Under the pieces are notes generated by a model, which was given only the letters and a program-made list of their open reading frames with translations, had not been told where the DNA came from and made no database searches. This document shows, piece after piece, positions 1 through 6,675 of a DNA stretch of 8,122 nt. Position 1 is the stretch's first letter. The number at the start of each line of letters is the position of its first letter. The position numbers and the translations under genes are program-made. The DNA lies in contig JAKATS010000015.1 of NCBI GenBank assembly GCA_021818645.1, positions 1 through 8,122 on the forward strand, written 5' to 3'. The stretch comes from Acidobacteriota bacterium. Lineage in GTDB: Bacteria; Acidobacteriota; Terriglobia; Terriglobales; SCQP01.

Positions 1-1
1 A

Positions 2-694
2 GGCAATGCCACGTTCGATCTGGCTGGCTTTCAAAACGCGTTCGCGCCGCTGGCGGCGGAACTCGATATGCGCTGGAACCTGAGCGACTCCCGGCGTCTG
101 CCCCGCGTCGCGATTTTCTGTTCGCAATACCTTCACTGCCTCGCCGATCTGCTCGATCGCTGGCGCGCGGGAGAGCTTCGCTGCGAAATTCCGCTGATTC
201 TTTCCAACCATGCCGAGGCCGCGAATCTGGCCGGGTTTTACGGCATTCCCTTCGAGCATATTCCCGTCACCCCGGCCGCGCGCAGTCACGCCGAAGCGGT
301 GCAATTGCAGGCGCTCGAACGCCGCGGCATTGAGCTCGTGGTCCTCGCCCGCTACATGCAGATCCTGTCACCCCCATTCGTCAGCCGCTTTCCCGCCGCC
401 ATCATCAACGTGCATCACTCGTTTTTACCCGCTTTTCACGGCGCGCGGCCCTATCACGCGGCCCACGCGCGCGGGGTCAAATTGATCGGCGCCACCAGCC
501 ATTACGTGACCGATAAACTCGATGAGGGTCCCATCATCGAACAGGACGTCACCCGCATTTCCCATCGCGATCAGGTGGAAAACCTGGTGGCGCGGGGGCG
601 CGATCTTGAGCGGATTGTGTTATCGCGCGCGGTGCGCTGGCATCTGGACCGCAGGATTCTCTGTTACGGCAACAAAACCGTGATTTTTGATTAA
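2..694 (+). CDS. purU: formyltetrahydrofolate deformylase, 5' end outside the window
   Basis: Cytoplasmic enzyme that hydrolyses 10-formyl-tetrahydrofolate to formate and THF, balancing one-carbon folates and supplying formate for purine synthesis. The reading frame is open from base 2, and residues upstream of the ATG at 68 still look like the end of the N-terminal ACT domain, so that ATG is internal. 230 residues are visible against about 280 in the family, so roughly 50 are missing. Visible landmarks are the HCLADLL segment that opens the formyltransferase-like domain, the SNH motif, and the block INVHHSFLPAFHGARPYH followed by GATSHYVTDKLDEGPIIEQD. By homology with PurN/PurU the catalytic triad is Asn (codon 407-409), His (413-415) and Asp (521-523); all are present. 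The C-terminal YGNKTVIF also fits the family. The HHSFLPAF form separates it from PurN, which has HPS at this point. Identification is secure; only the start is unknown. Confidence 0.95.
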   Translation, partial: GNATFDLAGFQNAFAPLAAELDMRWNLSDSRRLPRVAIFCSQYLHCLADLLDRWRAGELRCEIPLILSNHAEAANLAGFYGIPFEHIPVTPAARSHAEAVQLQALERRGIELVVLARYMQILSPPFVSRFPAAIINVHHSFLPAFHGARPYHAAHARGVKLIGATSHYVTDKLDEGPIIEQDVTRISHRDQVENLVARGRDLERIVLSRAVRWHLDRRILCYGNKTVIFD

Positions 695-740
695 TCTGGA
701 GTTCTGCCGCAAGCTGATGTAAAAAAGAGCTGCATTGTTA

Positions 741-747
741 GAGGAGG
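741..747 (+). promoter_or_regulatory. strong Shine-Dalgarno site of the Gfo-like oxidoreductase
   Basis: GAGGAGG lies 6 bases upstream of the ATG at 754. It is the best Shine-Dalgarno match seen in the window and fixes that start. The 59-base gap after the purU stop shows no clear -35/-10 pair, so co-transcription with purU is possible but not shown. Confidence 0.85.
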
Positions 748-753
748 AATCGC

Positions 754-1917
754 ATGTCCCTGCCTCGCCGAGATTTTTTTACCCGCCTGGGCGGGCTCGC
801 CCTGGCGTCCCGCTGGGGAATGTTTTCCGGACCTGAAACAGATAACAAAAACGCCGCCTCACTCGATCCCGGGGTCAAGGCTGGGCAATCCGGCCTTCGC
901 CCGGTCGGCTACGCCATCATTGGCTTGGGACGGGTATCCCTCGGCCAGTTTTTGCCCGGCCTGCGGTTCGCTCATCATGCCCGCCCGGTGGCGCTGGTCA
1001 GCGGCAGCCGCGGCAAGGCGGAAATCATCGCCCGCCGCTACGGCATTCCATTCCAAAACATCTACAACTATGGCGACTTCGACCGGATCGCCGAGAATCC
1101 GGCCATCGAGGCCGTGTACGTGGCTCTGCCCAACTCCCTGCACGCCGAGTTCACCGAGCGCGCCGCCCGCGCCGGCAAGCATGTGCTCTGTGAAAAGCCG
1201 ATGGCGGCATCCGTCGCCGATGCCGAGACCATGATCGCGGCCTGCCGCCGGGCCCGGCGCTGGCTGATGATCGCCTACCGCTGCCAGTATGATCCGGTGA
1301 CTCGCCGTTTGCGCGATCTGGCCCGCGGCGGCGAGCTGGGCCGGCTGCAGATCATCAACGCGCATTTCGGCTTTGATATTTCACCCTTTTACACCGTGAT
1401 GGGCGTCACCCGGCCCGAATGGCGGCTGAATCACGCCATGTCCGGCGGCGGCCCGCTGGTGGATGTCGGTATTTATTGCCTGAACGGATCCCGCTTCGTC
1501 AGCGGAGAAGAGCCGGCCGGTGTAACGGCGGCAAAGTCAGTCTCCGGCCGCGATCCGCGCTTTCGCAGCGTGGACGAAAATCTGGCCTGGACCTTTCATT
1601 TTCCCTCCGGCCTGCTGGCCGCCTGTTCGACCAGTTATGGTTGCAATCTGGGCGAGGCCATGCAGGTGACCGGCGCGGCCGGCCAGTTGCGGCTGGCGCC
1701 CGCCTTTGGCTATGCCAGCCAGAAACTGGCCGGCTTCACCCGCTCCGGACGGGTGCTTTATGGCCCCCATGATCCCGGGCCGCATCAGTTTGCCGCCGAG
1801 GCCGATCATCTGGCGGAATGCATCCGCCACAATCGGGCGCCGTTCACTCCGGGAGAAGAAGGCTTGCGCGATATGCGCTGGATCGAACGGATTTACCAGG
1901 CGGCTCGGCGAGCTTGA
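754..1917 (+). CDS. Gfo/Idh/MocA-family oxidoreductase with Tat-type leader, glucose-fructose-oxidoreductase-like
   Basis: NAD(P)-dependent oxidoreductase, probably acting on a sugar or sugar derivative in the periplasm. The N-terminus PRRDFFTRLGG (residues 4-14) is a twin-arginine signal with a short hydrophobic stretch, and ALA at 16-18 is a possible cleavage site. A polar linker (about 25-50) precedes the Rossmann fold, with dinucleotide motif GLGRVSLG at 57-64 and VSGSRGKA after the second strand, as in NADP-binding GFOR. PNSLHAEF (126-133) and CEKPMA (146-151) are family signatures, with K148 the expected catalytic/active-site lysine. In the C-terminal domain, GGGPLVDVGIYCLN (231-244) carries the GFOR-type D237 and Y241. 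The end PGEEGLRDM also matches GFOR-like proteins. Length (387 aa) is typical. Whether it is a true glucose-fructose oxidoreductase or another secreted sugar dehydrogenase cannot be settled here, so no symbol is given. A strong ribosome binding site supports the start. Confidence 0.9.
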   Translation: MSLPRRDFFTRLGGLALASRWGMFSGPETDNKNAASLDPGVKAGQSGLRPVGYAIIGLGRVSLGQFLPGLRFAHHARPVALVSGSRGKAEIIARRYGIPFQNIYNYGDFDRIAENPAIEAVYVALPNSLHAEFTERAARAGKHVLCEKPMAASVADAETMIAACRRARRWLMIAYRCQYDPVTRRLRDLARGGELGRLQIINAHFGFDISPFYTVMGVTRPEWRLNHAMSGGGPLVDVGIYCLNGSRFVSGEEPAGVTAAKSVSGRDPRFRSVDENLAWTFHFPSGLLAACSTSYGCNLGEAMQVTGAAGQLRLAPAFGYASQKLAGFTRSGRVLYGPHDPGPHQFAAEADHLAECIRHNRAPFTPGEEGLRDMRWIERIYQAARRA

Positions 1918-1920
1918 GTG

Positions 1921-1939
1921 CAGTGAAATAAATCCACTG
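1921..1939. terminator. weak inverted repeat in the convergent gap, possible bidirectional terminator
   Basis: CAGTG (1921-1925) and CACTG (1935-1939) are complementary around a 9-base AT-rich loop, within the 35-base gap between the oxidoreductase stop and the metH stop. The position suits termination of both converging transcripts. The stem is only 5 bp (plus a possible G-U) and no T tract follows on either strand, so this is a weak candidate. Confidence 0.25.
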
Positions 1940-1952
1940 TCCCCGCGATGGT

Positions 1953-4900
1953 TCAGGTAGATAACGCGGCTGTTGTTTCACTATCCATCGCGCCGGCGGC
2001 GGTAACCGCCCGGCCGGCGGCTTCGTCGCTGACGGAAAAATAGCTGCAATCGGGATGATGAAACACCAGCGCGCTGGTCGAGGCTTCCGGCTCCATCATC
2101 ATGCCCTCGGTCAGCGATACCCCGATATCTTCCGGACGCAGCAGCTTCCAGATGCCGGCCTGATCGTTGAGATTGGGGCAGGCCGGATATCCGAAAGAAT
2201 AGCGTTTGCCGCGGTAGCGGGCGGTATAGCGGTCTTTCATCGTCATCGTGGCGGGGTCGGGAAAGCCCCAGTCCTCGCGCAGCCGCCGGTGCAGCCATTC
2301 GGCCGTGGCTTCGGCCGTTTCCAGCGCCAGAATTTGCAGTCCGTGCGACTCTACATATCGCCCGGCCAGGCGGGCCGCTTCGCTGCGCTCGCGCACGCCC
2401 GCTCCGGCGGTGACCACCATCAAGGCCAGATGATCCCGCTCACCCTCGCGCGGCGGCAGCACATAGTCGGCCAGGCAAAGGCCGTCGGGTTTGGGCTGGC
2501 CGGCAAAACACTGGCGCTCAAACGTGAAGCTGTGCAGTGGACGGCTTTCGCCGGGCGCGAACAAATGAAGGGTGTTGCCCTCCGGCTCGGCCTCGAAAAA
2601 TTGCCAGACCGCCTGTACTTGAAAAAATTCCCGCGCCTGGGCTTTCAGATTTTCCACCAGCTCATGCAGCTCGATGGCCTGCCGGTCGCGTTCCAGCAGC
2701 GCTTTTTCAAAATTTTCTTTCTTGAAGCCGAGATGATGCCGGTAAAGCATCAGCGGGTTGATATAGCTCCAGAGTTCATTCAGATCGTGCAAATGCCGCA
2801 CTTTGCGGTCGAGATACGCCACTGGCGGAATGGGCAGATTCACTCGGACTTTGCTGCTGCGCACCGTCGGCGCGGCCGCCGGTGCCGCGGCCGGCTCGGC
2901 CGTCGCCGGCGCTTCCAGCGGCGCGTGTTCCTGCGCCATTTGCGGCCGCGCGCCGGGGGTCATGATCTGGTTCATCAGCCCCAGCCCGGTCATGGCGTCT
3001 TTGGCATAGCAGACCAGTTCGCGATAGGCGGGTGCGATGCGGCCGCGGGTATAACGTGAAGACAGTGCTGCGCCGCCCACCAGCATCGGGGTATCAATTC
3101 CTGCGGCGCGCAGGTCCTGCGCCGTTGTCACCATCTGCTGTGCGCTCTTGACCAGCAGCCCGGAAAGCCCGATCGCATCCGGATGGTGCTGCCGGCAGGC
3201 CTCGATCAGGGTTTCCGGCGGCACTTTAATGCCGAGGTTGATCACCTCATAGCCGTTGTTCGAGAGGATGATATCCACCAGGTTCTTGCCGATGTCGTGC
3301 ACGTCGCCCTTGACCGTGGCCAGCACGATGCGGCCGCGCCGCGAGTCGGCGGTCTTCTGCATGAACTGCTCGAGGTGGTTGACGGCGGCCTTCATGGCCT
3401 CGGCCGATTGCAGCACTTCGGCCACGATCAGCTCGTTGTTGTTGAACAACCGCCCCACTTCGCTCATGCCGGCCATCAGCGGGCCGTTGATGATCTCGAG
3501 CGGCGTGGCGCCTTCGGCGCGTTTGCGCTCCAGATCGGCGATCAGCCCGTCTTTGGAGCCTTCAATGATGTAGCGGGCCAGCCGTTCATCCAGCGGCAGT
3601 TCCGCCGCGGTCGCCCTCCGCCCGCCGCCGCCGCGGAAATGGCGCGATATCGCGGCAATATGGAATTGGTTGATGGCGATTTTCTGTTCCCTCGTCTGCT
3701 CGCGCCAGTCGGCGGGCGCGCCGGCCAGCGCCATCAGTTCGGGCGTCGCCGTTTCCGGCAGCGCTTCCGGCGGCGTGTTGAACAACAATGCCTCGGCCAG
3801 TTGCCGCTCCGCTTCGGGAATGGAGGCGAAGCGCTCGATTTTTTCCGCGTTCACGATCGCCAGGTCAAGTCCGGCGCGGGTCGCGTGGTAAAGAAATACC
3901 GAGTTCACCACCTCGCGCGCCGCCGCCGGCAGGCCGAAGGAGATGTTGGAAATGCCGAGTATGGTTTTTACCTGCGGTAGCCGCTCGCGGATCAGCCGGA
4001 TGCCCTCGATTGTTTCTACCGCCCCGCCGATATAGTTTTCATCGCCCGTGGCGCAGGGAAACACCAGTGGATCAATCGCCAGGTCTTCCGCCCTCAGTCC
4101 GTATTTTTCCGTCAGCAGCCGCACCGACCGCTCGGCCACGGCGCATTTGCGCTCGCGGGTAAAGGCCTGCGCCTGGGCCTTGTCTTCATCAATGCAGCCC
4201 ACCACCACCGCCGCGCCGTACTGGCGCGCCAGCGGCGCCACGCGCTCAAACTTTTCCTCGCCGTCTTCCAGGTTGATGGAGTTGATCAGGCTTTTGCCCT
4301 GGCAATATGTCAGGGCCAGCTCGATCGCGCGCGGGTCGGTGGTGTCAATCATCACCGGCGCTTTCACCTTGCGGATCAGTTGCCCGTAAAATTCGGGAAT
4401 ATCGCGCAGCTCGTCGCTTTCCGTGGTCTGCAGGCACACATCCACGATCTGGGCGCCGTTTTTCACCTGCCGGCGCGCGATCTCGCTGGCTTCGTCCCAT
4501 TTGCGCTCCGCCACCAGGCGCTGAAATAGCCGCGAGCCGATGACGTTGGTGCGCTCGCCCACCAGCAGCGGCCTCGCCGCAGGCTCGGCCTCGACCACTT
4601 CAATGCCGCTGTAGAAGCTCCGGGGCGCCGCCGCCGGCCGCCGCCGCGGTGCATGGCCGGCCGCCATCTCCGCAATGGCGTGGATGTGCTCGGGCGTGGT
4701 GCCGCAGCATCCGCCCACCAGGTTCAGCCAGCCCTGGGCGGCAAACCGTTCGAGCTGGCCGGCCAGCGACTCCGGTGTTTCCAGATATTTGCCTTCCTCG
4801 TTGGGCAGTCCGGCATTGGGGTAGCAGGAAAGATAACAATCCGCCATGCCGGCCAGGGTGCGTATATGGTCGGTCATGAACTCCGGCCCGGTGGCGCAGT

Positions 4901-5591
4901 TCAGCCCGATCGCCAGCAGCGGCAGATGCGCCAGCGAGACCCAGAGCGCTTCAGCGTTCTGTCCGGCCAGCATGGCGCCCATCGGTTCAATGGTGCCGGA
5001 GACGATGAAGGGAATCTCTTCGCCGCGTTCCGAGCGCAACTGCAGGATGGCCAGCGCCGCGGCTTTGATATTGCGTGTGTCCTGGCAGGTTTCAATCAGC
5101 AGCAGATCCGCGCCGCCCTCCACCAGCGCCCGCGCCTGTTCATAAAAAGCCTGCCGCAGTTCGGCAAAGCTCACCCCGCCCGTTACGCTGATGGCCCGGG
5201 TCGTCGGTCCCATCGAGCCGGCGACAAAGCGCGGCTTTTGCGGAGTAGTGGCGGCGTCGGCCGCCTGGCGCGCGAGGCGCGCGGCGGCGCGGCTGATTTC
5301 CTCGGCCTTTTCCGCCAGCCCATATTCCGCCAGCACGATGCTGGTGCTGCCGAAGCTGTTGGTTTCAATGATATCGGCGCCGGCTTCCAGATATTGCCGG
5401 TGAATGCCGGCAATGACATCGGGCCGGCTCAGCACCAGGTGCTCATTGCAGCCCTCGAGCTCTTCACCGCCAAAGTCCGCCGCGGTGAGTGAGGCGCGCT
5501 GCAGCATGGTGCCCATGGCGCCATCCAGCACCAGAATGCGATCTTCGAAGGCGGCCTGTAAAGCCGCGCGCCGCTCGGCGGAGTTCATCAT
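1953..5591 (-). CDS. metH: cobalamin-dependent methionine synthase
   Basis: Cytoplasmic enzyme that moves the methyl group of 5-methyl-THF, via B12, to homocysteine, giving methionine and THF. All modules are visible in its 1212 residues (E. coli MetH: 1227). The homocysteine domain spans about 17-310 (LDGAMGTML; zinc ligands C232 in GLNCATGP and C295/C296 in GGCCGTTPEH). The pterin domain spans about 335-620 (VGERTNVIGSR; INSINLEDGEE; SNISFGLPAAARE). The B12 cap spans about 662-748. The B12-binding domain spans about 753-880, with DVHDIGKN and cobalt-ligand H765. An Ala/Pro-rich linker (about 887-909) leads to the reactivation domain (about 915-1187) with the SAM-binding GYPACP at 1134-1139. 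The pterin domain resembles the form known from Bacillus/Thermotoga-type enzymes rather than E. coli. The start is ATG-ATG; either Met is possible and the ribosome site is poor. It lies 22 bases after dtd, probably co-transcribed, with no room there for a B12 riboswitch. Confidence 0.97.
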   Translation of the reverse strand: MMNSAERRAALQAAFEDRILVLDGAMGTMLQRASLTAADFGGEELEGCNEHLVLSRPDVIAGIHRQYLEAGADIIETNSFGSTSIVLAEYGLAEKAEEISRAAARLARQAADAATTPQKPRFVAGSMGPTTRAISVTGGVSFAELRQAFYEQARALVEGGADLLLIETCQDTRNIKAAALAILQLRSERGEEIPFIVSGTIEPMGAMLAGQNAEALWVSLAHLPLLAIGLNCATGPEFMTDHIRTLAGMADCYLSCYPNAGLPNEEGKYLETPESLAGQLERFAAQGWLNLVGGCCGTTPEHIHAIAEMAAGHAPRRRPAAAPRSFYSGIEVVEAEPAARPLLVGERTNVIGSRLFQRLVAERKWDEASEIARRQVKNGAQIVDVCLQTTESDELRDIPEFYGQLIRKVKAPVMIDTTDPRAIELALTYCQGKSLINSINLEDGEEKFERVAPLARQYGAAVVVGCIDEDKAQAQAFTRERKCAVAERSVRLLTEKYGLRAEDLAIDPLVFPCATGDENYIGGAVETIEGIRLIRERLPQVKTILGISNISFGLPAAAREVVNSVFLYHATRAGLDLAIVNAEKIERFASIPEAERQLAEALLFNTPPEALPETATPELMALAGAPADWREQTREQKIAINQFHIAAISRHFRGGGGRRATAAELPLDERLARYIIEGSKDGLIADLERKRAEGATPLEIINGPLMAGMSEVGRLFNNNELIVAEVLQSAEAMKAAVNHLEQFMQKTADSRRGRIVLATVKGDVHDIGKNLVDIILSNNGYEVINLGIKVPPETLIEACRQHHPDAIGLSGLLVKSAQQMVTTAQDLRAAGIDTPMLVGGAALSSRYTRGRIAPAYRELVCYAKDAMTGLGLMNQIMTPGARPQMAQEHAPLEAPATAEPAAAPAAAPTVRSSKVRVNLPIPPVAYLDRKVRHLHDLNELWSYINPLMLYRHHLGFKKENFEKALLERDRQAIELHELVENLKAQAREFFQVQAVWQFFEAEPEGNTLHLFAPGESRPLHSFTFERQCFAGQPKPDGLCLADYVLPPREGERDHLALMVVTAGAGVRERSEAARLAGRYVESHGLQILALETAEATAEWLHRRLREDWGFPDPATMTMKDRYTARYRGKRYSFGYPACPNLNDQAGIWKLLRPEDIGVSLTEGMMMEPEASTSALVFHHPDCSYFSVSDEAAGRAVTAAGAMDSETTAALST

Positions 5592-5613
5592 CTTCTATTG
5601 TACTGGGGGTGAA

Positions 5614-6063
5614 TTAAAACTCTTTCCGGCTGTCGAGCAGGATCGTTACCGGGCCGTCATTGATCAATTCCACTTCCATATGTGCTCGGAAGACTCCGCA
5701 TTGGACCGCGACACCGTCCGCGCGCAACCGGCCGAGAAAGTATTCATACAGCGGCTGGGCCGCTTCTGCCGGAGCGGCCCGCTCAAAGGCCGGGCGCAGC
5801 CCGCGCCGGATATCGCCGAGCAAGGTGAATTGCGAGATGACCAGCGCTGCGCCCTGCATCTGGGCCAGGCTGCGGTTCATCTTGCCGGCTTCATCTTCCC
5901 AGATGCGCAGGCCGGCAATTTTCGCCGCCAGATATTGCGCATCGGTTTCGCTGTCGCCCGTTTCCACGCCCAGCAGCACAACCGCGCCGGCGCCGATGGC
6001 GCCCGTGACCTGACCTGCTACCCGGACTTCGGCCCGGCTGACGCGCTGGATCACCGCCCGCAT
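5614..6063 (-). CDS. dtd: D-aminoacyl-tRNA deacylase
   Basis: Homodimeric cytoplasmic proofreading enzyme that hydrolyses D-amino acids (and glycine mischarged on tRNA-Ala) from tRNA. The 149-residue form starting [13 protein letters not shown] matches the family N-terminus and its usual length of 145-150. The frame extends 30 codons further upstream, but that part is unlike any Dtd and is rejected; an ATG at 6072 (three codons earlier) is a possible alternative, with GGGA close in front. Both active-site motifs are intact: SQFTL at 77-81, followed by [10 protein letters not shown], and the C-terminal NDGPVT at 135-140 with the Gly-cisPro pair that excludes L-amino acids. It is the first gene of a probable dtd-metH transcript and is divergent from the GNAT gene. 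Identification is secure; the start is likely but not proven. Confidence 0.95.
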   Translation of the reverse strand: MRAVIQRVSRAEVRVAGQVTGAIGAGAVVLLGVETGDSETDAQYLAAKIAGLRIWEDEAGKMNRSLAQMQGAALVISQFTLLGDIRRGLRPAFERAAPAEAAQPLYEYFLGRLRADGVAVQCGVFRAHMEVELINDGPVTILLDSRKEF

Positions 6064-6135
6064 GGCATTCATTATCCCGCACGCGGGACGTGGATCTGGC
6101 AAAGCGATAAGCTGAGTCAGGTTGATTCCGTATCG
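6064..6135. promoter_or_regulatory. divergent intergenic region between dtd and the GNAT gene
   Basis: These 72 bases must carry the start signals for leftward dtd-metH and rightward GNAT-hydrolase transcription unless promoters lie inside the genes. On the minus strand, GATAAT (complement of 6071-6076) is a fair -10 match, but no -35-like hexamer sits at normal spacing. On the plus strand nothing convincing is seen. Neither downstream gene has a strong Shine-Dalgarno sequence here. Confidence 0.4.
6075..6088. repeat. 14-base perfect inverted repeat in the divergent gap
   Basis: TCCCGC and GCGGGA flank a two-base AC spacer, giving a perfect dyad. It lies 11 bases upstream of the dtd start and overlaps the GGGA that could serve as the ribosome site for the minus strand. 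It could be an operator half-site pair or a small hairpin; in GC-rich DNA it could also be chance. Confidence 0.4.
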
Positions 6136-6675
6136 ATGAGTCTGGCTCCGCAATTACTTTCTACCCCGCGGCTGCGTCTGCGGCCGCCCCGTCCGCAGGA
6201 TGCGGAGGCGATTTTTTCGCGCTATGCTTCGGATGCCGAGGTCACGCGCTATCTGAGCTGGCCGCGGCATCGTGACTTGAACGATACCCGCGCGTTTCTC
6301 GCAATGAGCGCCGCCGTCTGGCAGCACGATGGCGTGGGACCGTATCTGGTGTTTCGCGAAGCTGATCTGATGGGCAGTACCGGACTGCAATGCCTGCCCG
6401 GACGGCGCGCCCTCACCGGCTATGTGCTGGCCCGCGATGCCTGGGGTCAGGGTTTTGCCACCGAAATCCTGCGCTGCATGCTGGAGCTGGCGCAAGTCTG
6501 CGGCCTGCGGGAATTGCAAGCCATTTGCCATGCGCGGCATCGGGCATCGCAGCGGGTGCTGGAAAAATGCGGGTTTCAAGTGGCGCAGGCCATGGATCTG
6601 GATTTTCCTAATCTTGATCCCATGAAACAGGCGGCGCATATGTACAAAGTGAAAGTAAAAAAACATGCAAGCTGA
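6136..6675 (+). CDS. GNAT-family N-acetyltransferase (RimJ/RimL-like)
   Basis: Acetyl-CoA-dependent N-acetyltransferase of the Acetyltransf_3 type; the substrate is unknown, with protein N-termini, amino acids or small amines all possible. The 179 residues begin with [21 protein letters not shown], the usual RimJ-like opening (TxRLxLRP). The acetyl-CoA pyrophosphate loop, motif A, is WGQGFATE at 103-110. The C-terminal [13 protein letters not shown] (135-147) matches the NxxSxRVxEKxGF signature, with the usual Asn replaced by Arg or His. The frame is open far upstream, across dtd and into metH on the opposite strand, but only residues from the ATG at 6136 look like a GNAT, and this start leaves dtd intact. 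No strong ribosome site is visible. The gene overlaps the following hydrolase start by 11 bases, suggesting one transcript. The lysine-rich C-terminus is unremarkable. Confidence 0.88.
   Translation: MSLAPQLLSTPRLRLRPPRPQDAEAIFSRYASDAEVTRYLSWPRHRDLNDTRAFLAMSAAVWQHDGVGPYLVFREADLMGSTGLQCLPGRRALTGYVLARDAWGQGFATEILRCMLELAQVCGLRELQAICHARHRASQRVLEKCGFQVAQAMDLDFPNLDPMKQAAHMYKVKVKKHAS

Noticed and set aside
2055..3059. Long + strand open frame (334 codons) opposite metH, and a similar one at 3183-3980
   Set aside because: Both are shadows of a highly coding GC-rich gene on the other strand. The products have odd composition and no recognisable domain.
4653..5492. 279-codon + strand open frame opposite the metH homocysteine domain
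   Set aside because: It is antisense to the conserved zinc-binding and homocysteine motifs of MetH, and its product resembles no family.
6064..6153. Longer Dtd start at 6153 adding 30 residues
   Set aside because: The added residues are unlike the Dtd N-terminus, would overlap the GNAT start on the other strand, and the MRAVIQRV start gives the normal length.
5404..6675. A single 423-residue + strand protein ending in the GNAT domain
   Set aside because: The first ~244 residues are antisense to metH and dtd, both of which have clear family motifs. Only the part from the ATG at 6136 resembles a GNAT.
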